Assembly (NCBI GenBank): GCA_020621985.1
Contig: JAHRYS010000001.1
Location: forward strand, 372,001 to 436,000
Direction: 5' to 3'
DNA length: 64,000 bases
From: Candidatus Ferrigenium altingense
Lineage (GTDB): Bacteria > Pseudomonadota > Gammaproteobacteria > Burkholderiales > Gallionellaceae
Part shown: one piece after another, positions 58,870 through 64,000 of the stretch
How positions within the stretch are numbered: position 1 is the first letter of the stretch
Layout: every line of letters starts with the position of its first letter
The notes under the pieces: generated by a model
What the model saw: only the letters and a program-made list of their open reading frames with translations
What the model was told of the DNA's origin: nothing
Database searches by the model: none
Program-made: the position numbers and the translations under genes

Positions 58870-59841
58870 ATGAGCCTGTTTGCCCTGATCGCCGCGCTGT
58901 TGCTGGAGCAGCTCCATCCGCTCTCCTCGCGTAGATACCTGCATGGCTGGCTGTCCGGCTACGTTCTGTTCTTCCAGCAACACTTCAATTCCGGCCAACG
59001 CAACCACGGCAAGATCGCCTGGCTGATGGCGGTGTTGCCGCTGCTGGCCGGCGTGGTGGCGCTGTCCTGGCTGCTGTATCGCGCGCATCCGATCCTTGCC
59101 TGGGCATTCAACGTGCTGGTGTTGTATCTCACCATGGGTTTTCGCCAGTTCAGCCATTATTTCACCGACATTCATCATGCGCTGCGCGACGACAAGCTGG
59201 ATGAGGCGCGCGGGCTGCTGACCCGGTGGCGCGGCGTTCCTTCGCACGAACTGAATGCCGAGGAAGTGGCGCGCGTCACCATCGAAGAGGCGCTGATCGC
59301 CTCGCATCGCAACGTGTTCGGCGTGATCGTGTGGTTTGTATTGTTCAGCGCGGTCGGCCTGGGCGGCGCGGCGGGCGCGCTGCTGTACCGACTCGGGCAA
59401 TTCCTGCGCAAGCGCTGGGACGACGAGGATGCGGTTAGCGAACCGGATGGCTTGATGGATGAGGGTTGGGGCGGGGGAGAATTCGGCAGCTTTGCGCGCC
59501 AGGCGTTCTACTGGCTGGAATGGCTGCCGATCCGCATGACCGCCGCGACCTTTGCCGTCGTCGGCGACTTCGAGGACACGGTGTACTGCTGGCGCACCCA
59601 GGCGACCAGCTGGCCGGATCCCGAAGCGGGTATCCTGCTGGCCAGCGGCGCGGGGGCACTGGGCGTGCGCCTCGGCATGCCGATCCCGCAAGGCGGCTTG
59701 CCGCTGGACAGGCCGGAGCTGGGCGTCGGCGACGATGCCGATGCCGACTTCATGCGCAGCACCATCGGGCTGGTGTGGCGCTCGGTGGTGTTCTGGCTGA
59801 TCCTGCTGCTGTTGCTGACGCTGGCGAGCTTGCTGGGTTGA
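58870..59841 (+). CDS. CobD/CbiB family membrane protein
   Basis: A 323-residue protein beginning MSLFALIAALLLEQLHPLSSRRYLHGWLSGYVLFFQQHFN, with three to four N-terminal helices, a polar middle part and C-terminal helices (SVVFWLILLLLLTLASLLG). This corresponds to the AmpE/CobD-CbiB-like group of betaproteobacteria. No other cobalamin gene is nearby, so a role in B12 synthesis is doubtful. The ribosome site is weak. Confidence 0.75.
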   Translation: MSLFALIAALLLEQLHPLSSRRYLHGWLSGYVLFFQQHFNSGQRNHGKIAWLMAVLPLLAGVVALSWLLYRAHPILAWAFNVLVLYLTMGFRQFSHYFTDIHHALRDDKLDEARGLLTRWRGVPSHELNAEEVARVTIEEALIASHRNVFGVIVWFVLFSAVGLGGAAGALLYRLGQFLRKRWDDEDAVSEPDGLMDEGWGGGEFGSFARQAFYWLEWLPIRMTAATFAVVGDFEDTVYCWRTQATSWPDPEAGILLASGAGALGVRLGMPIPQGGLPLDRPELGVGDDADADFMRSTIGLVWRSVVFWLILLLLLTLASLLG

Positions 59842-59878
59842 TACGGCCGGCACTTTAAAATACGGGAGGCAAGGATAA

Positions 59879-60577
59879 ATGATCAACAATATTATCGAGG
59901 TATGGTATTGGTCCTTCATGTTGGCGGCGCTGATTGGCGTTGTTATTTATTTCAGTTTTGGTTTCGTGAAGGATTTATGGGCTGCCTTCAAGGAGCAAAG
60001 GGCTGGTGGACAGACCCCGCTATCCGATGAAAAAATTACGGAGCCGTACAGCAAACGCATGGTCATCATTCATTGGCTGACGTTGCTGCTGTTGATTGTG
60101 GCCTGGTATCTCGGCGATGCGCTGATTGATGCCCGGATTGAAAAAAACGCAACGCTGATCGGATACTTTGCGCACGCGCTGATGGGCGGCGCAATATTGC
60201 TGCTGACGATATTGCGTATGACTTTTCGCGGCGTGGATGGGACGCCGCCGCCGGTGGGCAACTCGGTGATGGATATCGTGGCCAGGGGGGTTCATCACGG
60301 GCTTTATGTCTTGCTGATACTGTTGTCGATAACCGGGTTCATGACGCTGCTGACGAGCACTGTGGGTATGGCTTTGGTGACAAACGCGGCAATCCTGCTC
60401 CCGGCTGAATATACCGGCCCCAGCGTGATTCCTCACTCGGTGCATGAAATCCTGGTGACGGTCATGATGGTGGTGGTGCTGGTGCATATACTGGGCGCAA
60501 TCAAACACCAGTTCATCATGAAAGATGGTTTGATGAGGCGGATGTCGCTGCGCAGAAAAGGCCGCCGGCCCGCATAA
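59879..60577 (+). CDS. Cytochrome b561-like membrane protein
   Basis: A 232-residue protein. One extra N-terminal helix (WYWSFMLAALIGVVIYFSFGFV) precedes a four-helix cytochrome b561 core: YSKRMVIIHWLTLLLLIVAWYLGD, YFAHALMGGAILLLTILRM, ARGVHHGLYVLLILLSITGFM and HSVHEILVTVMMVVVLVHILGAIKHQF. The histidines expected for two b hemes are present. It probably oxidises or reduces quinone, but its partner is unknown. The ABC exporter starts 12 bases downstream. Confidence 0.82.
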   Translation: MINNIIEVWYWSFMLAALIGVVIYFSFGFVKDLWAAFKEQRAGGQTPLSDEKITEPYSKRMVIIHWLTLLLLIVAWYLGDALIDARIEKNATLIGYFAHALMGGAILLLTILRMTFRGVDGTPPPVGNSVMDIVARGVHHGLYVLLILLSITGFMTLLTSTVGMALVTNAAILLPAEYTGPSVIPHSVHEILVTVMMVVVLVHILGAIKHQFIMKDGLMRRMSLRRKGRRPA

Positions 60578-60589
60578 CCGCGACAAGGA

Positions 60590-62383
60590 ATGTCCCTCCC
60601 GAAACCCGCCCAACCTGCCATCCGGCGCCTGTCTCCGCTGCGCGATATGTGGCCGTTCCTGCGCCCCTATCGCGCGCGGATCGCGCTGGCTTTCGTGCTG
60701 CTGTGCCTCGGTTCCGCCACCATGTTGCTGGTGCCGCTGGCGTTCCGCGACCTGATCGATTTCGGTTTCGGGCAGCGGGAAAACACTCCCGGCGGGCTGC
60801 TGGGCACTGCCAGCTTGAACAGCCATTTTGTGTTGCTGTTTGTGCTGGCGACTCTGTGGGCGGTGACCGTGGCGGCGCGTTATTACACCGTGACCTGGGT
60901 GGGCGAGCGGGTCACGGCGGATTTGCGCAGCGCGGTGTATGCGCGGATGCTGAAACAGTCGCCGCAGTTTTTCGAGACCCTGCAAACCGGCGAAGTGCTG
61001 TCGCGGCTGACGGGCGACACTACGCTGATCCAGACCGTGGTCGGCAGCTCCATTTCGATGGGGCTGCGCAGCCTGTTCCAGTTTATCGGCGGCATGGTCA
61101 TGCTGGCGGTCACCAGCTTTTACCTGTTCTCGCTGAACCTCGGCCTGATGGCCTTGCTGATGCTGCCGATCTTCGCCATCGGCCGCAAGGTAAAAAAACT
61201 CTCGCGCGAATCGCAGGACAAAATCGCCGACGCGTCCGCGCTGGCCGGCGAGATACTCAACGCCGTGCCGACGGTGCAGGCCTATACGCAGGAACAGCAG
61301 GAAACCCAGCGCTTCGCCGACCGCGCGGAAGCGAGCTTCGTCACCGCGATCCGGCGCACTCGCGTGCGCTCGGCGATGACCGTAGTGGTCATCACGGCGG
61401 TGATGGGCACCATCATTTTCGTGCTGTGGGTCGGCGCGAACCAGGTGCATGCAGGCAGCATGACCGGCGGGCAACTGGCCTCGTTCGTGCTCTATGCGGC
61501 GCTGGTGGCGGGCGGCGTGGGCACGATGGCGGAAGTGTGGGGCGACGTGATGCGCGCGGCGGGGGCGACCGAGCGCCTGCTGGAACTGCTGCACGCGGAA
61601 TCCGCCCTCATTGAGGCCGCCGCGCCGCAAGCGCTGCCGCAGCCCCGGCAGGCGGCGATCCGCTTCGAACAGGCCAGTTTCCATTACCCGGCGCGCCCGC
61701 AAACGGCCGCGCTGCACGACATCACGCTCGACATCCCCCCCGGCGAAACCGTCGCGCTGGTCGGCCCCTCCGGCGCGGGCAAGACTACCCTGTTCCAGCT
61801 GCTGCTGCGCTTTTACGACGTCACGGACGGCTGCATTCGCCTCAACGGGCAGGACATCCGTCAACTGAGCCTGCACGAACTGCGCGACAAGATCGCCATC
61901 GTGCCGCAAGACCCGGTGATCTTCTCGGCCAACGCGCTGGAGAATATCCGCTACGGCCGCCCAACAGCGAGCGACGCGGAAGTCATCGCCGCCGCCCAGG
62001 CGGCGCTGGTGGGCGAATTCATCGACCGCCTGCCGGAAGGCTACCAGACTTTCCTCGGCGAACGCGGCACGCGCTTGTCCGGCGGCCAGCGCCAGCGCAT
62101 CGCGATCGCGCGCGCGATCCTGAAGGACGCGCCGCTGCTGTTGCTCGACGAGGCCACCAGCGCGCTGGATGCGGAATCGGAAATCCTCGTGCAGCAAGGG
62201 CTGAACGCCGCGATGCAGGGGCGCACCACGCTCATCATCGCGCACCGCCTAGCCACTGTGCAGAAGGTGCACCGCATCGTGGTGTTGGAACACGGGCGCA
62301 TCGTCGAAACCGGCACGCCAGCGGATTTGCGCAAACAGGGCGGGCTTTATGCGCGGCTGGCAAGCTTGCAGTTCGACGTCTGA
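60590..62383 (+). CDS. ABC exporter (fused membrane and ATPase domains, MsbA/LapB type)
   Basis: A 597-residue half-transporter with six helices (about 25-330) and an ATPase domain: Walker A GPSGAGKTTL, signature LSGGQRQR, Walker B LLLLDEATSALDAES and the switch His in IAHRLATV. The group is the lipid/multidrug exporter family. The substrate is not evident. The AAGGA ribosome site is unusually close to the ATG at 60590, so the start may instead be the later Met about 19 codons in. Confidence 0.92.
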   Translation: MSLPKPAQPAIRRLSPLRDMWPFLRPYRARIALAFVLLCLGSATMLLVPLAFRDLIDFGFGQRENTPGGLLGTASLNSHFVLLFVLATLWAVTVAARYYTVTWVGERVTADLRSAVYARMLKQSPQFFETLQTGEVLSRLTGDTTLIQTVVGSSISMGLRSLFQFIGGMVMLAVTSFYLFSLNLGLMALLMLPIFAIGRKVKKLSRESQDKIADASALAGEILNAVPTVQAYTQEQQETQRFADRAEASFVTAIRRTRVRSAMTVVVITAVMGTIIFVLWVGANQVHAGSMTGGQLASFVLYAALVAGGVGTMAEVWGDVMRAAGATERLLELLHAESALIEAAAPQALPQPRQAAIRFEQASFHYPARPQTAALHDITLDIPPGETVALVGPSGAGKTTLFQLLLRFYDVTDGCIRLNGQDIRQLSLHELRDKIAIVPQDPVIFSANALENIRYGRPTASDAEVIAAAQAALVGEFIDRLPEGYQTFLGERGTRLSGGQRQRIAIARAILKDAPLLLLDEATSALDAESEILVQQGLNAAMQGRTTLIIAHRLATVQKVHRIVVLEHGRIVETGTPADLRKQGGLYARLASLQFDV

Positions 62384-62389
62384 TAATCG

Positions 62390-62461
62390 GTAGGGGCGCG
62401 ATTCATCGCGCCATGATCTATTCATATACCAGAGAAAGGGCGCGATGAATCGCGCCCCTAC
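62390..62461. repeat. Inverted repeat, GTAGGGGCG family, copy 4
   Basis: The 23-nt arms (62390-62412 and 62439-62461) are exact complements, starting GTAGGGGCGCGATTCATCGC. Each arm also contains the smaller palindrome GGCGCGAT..ATCGCGCC. It lies between the convergent ABC exporter and YeeE genes and could terminate both. Confidence 0.85.
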
Positions 62462-62512
62462 GATACCCATTAGCTTGGAAGTGTAATCAAATAGCGCTAT
62501 TTCGCTATGCGA

Positions 62513-63021
62513 TTAGCCGCACGAGCCTTCAGAAGGGCTTTCGCTGTCAGGCTTGTCGTCTTTCGCTTCCTGCGGCTGCGCGGCCCGTGCCTGCATGGCC
62601 CGTTTTTGCGCGCGCAGTTCGAAATATTTCTCGGTGACCGCACCCAATATTGCCGCAGGCAGGAAAGCCAGCAGCTCCCAGTTCGGCGAGGCGATCAACG
62701 CGATCGCCGGGCCGGGGCAATAGCCGCTGATGCCCCAGCCGATGCCGAACAGGATCGCGCCGAGGATCATCGGGCGGTCGATATGCGTTTCCCTGGTGAT
62801 GATGAAGCGCTCCGCGAGCAGGGGCTTGCCCAACCGCAGGATGAAACGGAAGCTGACCAGCGTGACGCCCACCGCGCCGCCCAGCACGAACAGCAGGCTG
62901 GCGTCCCACGGCCCGGCCACATCGAGGAAGCCCAGCACCTTCTGCGGATGCGTCATGCCGGACAGCGCGAGGCCGAAGCCGAACAGCAGGCCCGCCAATA
63001 AACTCGCCAGATTGCGCCCTA

Positions 63022-63025
<4 letters not shown>
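62513..63025 (-). CDS. YeeE/YedE family (DUF395) sulfur transporter, second half
   Basis: The GTG start at 63025 forms a GTGA overlap with the partner gene. It gives 170 residues with four helices: NLASLLAGLLFGFGLALSGMTHPQKVLGFLDVAGPWDASLLFVLGGA and RPMILGAILFGIGWGISGYCPGPAIALIA with the conserved Cys. The tail is hydrophilic (DDKPDSESPSEGSCG). Together with the partner it equals one full YeeE unit, which in known members imports thiosulfate. This fits the sulfur assimilation genes nearby. Confidence 0.88.
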
Positions 63026-63465
<440 letters not shown>

Positions 63466-63568
63466 CCTCAAAACAAGCCGCGCATGGTAGTAGCGTTTGG
63501 AACGACTATCAAGCGGTTCCGGCCATGCGAAACTTACTTCTTTTCGATGTTTGATAATCCCAGCTTGC

Positions 63569-63623
63569 CCATTAGACCGGAAAACTCGTTATTCCCGCCT
63601 GCGCGGGAATGACGGGCTAATGG
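63569..63623. repeat. ATTCCCGC palindrome with outer arms
   Basis: ATTCCCGC and GCGGGAAT enclose 4 bases (63591-63610), a very common dispersed intergenic repeat. An outer pair CCATTAG / CTAATGG (63569-63575, 63617-63623) frames it. It lies upstream of the DUF5062 gene. Confidence 0.7.
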
Positions 63624-63663
63624 ATTATTTGGGTTTATACTGAAAAAAATGATGGGGAGCGCC

Positions 63664-63924
63664 ATGAAGAAACTGAAGAATGAAGCGGCATTATTCAAGG
63701 AAGCGTTGCTCGCAGGCGTGAAGTATGCGGAGGGGCGGGGCGTGGTCGAGTTTGAAGCAACCGATTCGGCGAGTGAGAAACTGCTCTATATCTACCGGCT
63801 GCTGGTCCACGATAAGGTCATTCAACCCTTGCCGGAAGATCAGGTCGCCGAAAAATCCTTGCGGCACAAAATTGCCATCTGGTATTCAAAACAATTGCCC
63901 AAGGATCATCCGTTTTTAAAGTAG
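63664..63924 (+). CDS. DUF5062 family protein
   Basis: The start at 63664 (MKKLKNEAALFKEALLAGVKYAEGRGVVEFEATDS) gives 86 residues with the family end LLYIYRLLVHDKVIQPLPEDQ...LRHKIAIWYSKQLPKDHPFLK. It is a small cytoplasmic helical protein of unknown function. A GGGAG ribosome site precedes it. Two in-frame ATGs lie just upstream but do not fit the family start. Confidence 0.8.
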   Translation: MKKLKNEAALFKEALLAGVKYAEGRGVVEFEATDSASEKLLYIYRLLVHDKVIQPLPEDQVAEKSLRHKIAIWYSKQLPKDHPFLK

Positions 63925-64000
63925 CTGTCCGGTTGATCTTGCCGGTACACACGTGCCGCAGATTTATTTCATGCTGCGAAAGGCCCGGTCTTGAGGGCAG

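Noticed and set aside
60020-62245. Open frame of more than 700 codons on the minus strand opposite the cytochrome b561-like and ABC genes
   Set aside because: His/Arg/Gln-rich shadow translation without motifs; both plus-strand genes have clear family signatures.

Overview
The window looks like a stretch of chromosome from a GC-rich, Gram-negative betaproteobacterium. It is probably a respiratory autotroph or lithotroph of the Nitrosomonadales/Gallionellaceae kind. That placement is inferred from gene families (RnfABCDGE-nth, multiheme cytochrome c, DUF1841, DUF3108, Bpt/Aat, Hda, the CysB/CysI/CysH/CysD/CysN set) and not from a marker gene. No rRNA, tRNA, CRISPR array, complete insertion sequence or integrase was seen.

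Layout. 0-1.7 kb: the end of a BRO/antirepressor-like gene coupled to a DAHP synthase. 1.8-8.7 kb: a TDT-family anion channel, a three-gene electron-transfer module (flavin/2Fe-2S reductase, b-type cytochrome, 8-heme cytochrome c), a bestrophin-like protein, a DUF6448 protein and a ChaA-type antiporter. 8.8-15.9 kb: a Lys/Ala-rich DUF2934 protein, then the rnfABCDGE-nth-DUF1841 operon on the minus strand. 16-18.4 kb: Kup and a small exported protein. 18.5-20.7 kb: a MarR / cytochrome b561 / YceI / YceI operon with a visible operator. 20.7-26.1 kb: a FecI-FecR-TonB receptor-PepSY iron uptake operon. 26.4-29.1 kb: pyrD and the N-degron transferases bpt and aat. 29.2-34.7 kb: a PilZ-like protein, cytochrome c, an esterase, two DUF3108 proteins and purN. 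34.8-36.8 kb: an AT-rich lipoprotein gene between purN and purM. 36.8-42.7 kb: an AI-2E/PerM-type protein, hda, a HAD phosphatase, glutaredoxin, hslR, a methyltransferase, a DJ-1 protein, yajQ and ppnP. 42.7-46.6 kb: argG, argF, argD, rpsT. 46.8-50.5 kb: a BrnT/BrnA toxin-antitoxin pair, murJ and a HEPN-domain protein. 50.6-58.6 kb: nitroreductase, CysB-like regulator, TauE exporter and the assimilatory sulfate genes cysI-cysH-cysD-cysN. 58.9-63.9 kb: a CobD/CbiB-family protein, a cytochrome b, an ABC exporter, two YeeE/YedE half-transporters and DUF5062.

How the genes work together. CysD/CysN activate sulfate to APS, CysH (4Fe-4S type) reduces APS to sulfite and CysI reduces sulfite to sulfide. 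A CysB-like regulator, a TauE-type exporter and YeeE-type sulfur transporters lie around them. ArgD, ArgF and ArgG are three steps of arginine synthesis. Rnf is a membrane electron pump. The flavoprotein/cyt b/octaheme set could carry electrons between NAD(P)H and the periplasm in either direction.

The most unusual layer is non-coding. Seven long hairpins belong to three sequence families that share one design: arms built of a unit repeated about every 9 nt. All seven lie between co-directional genes, often inside likely operons. Other palindromes occur inside reading frames (rnfC, rnfG, the methyltransferase). There is also a perfect 63-bp palindrome upstream of murJ, and a fold-back with a duplicated active-site tail at the end of cysH.
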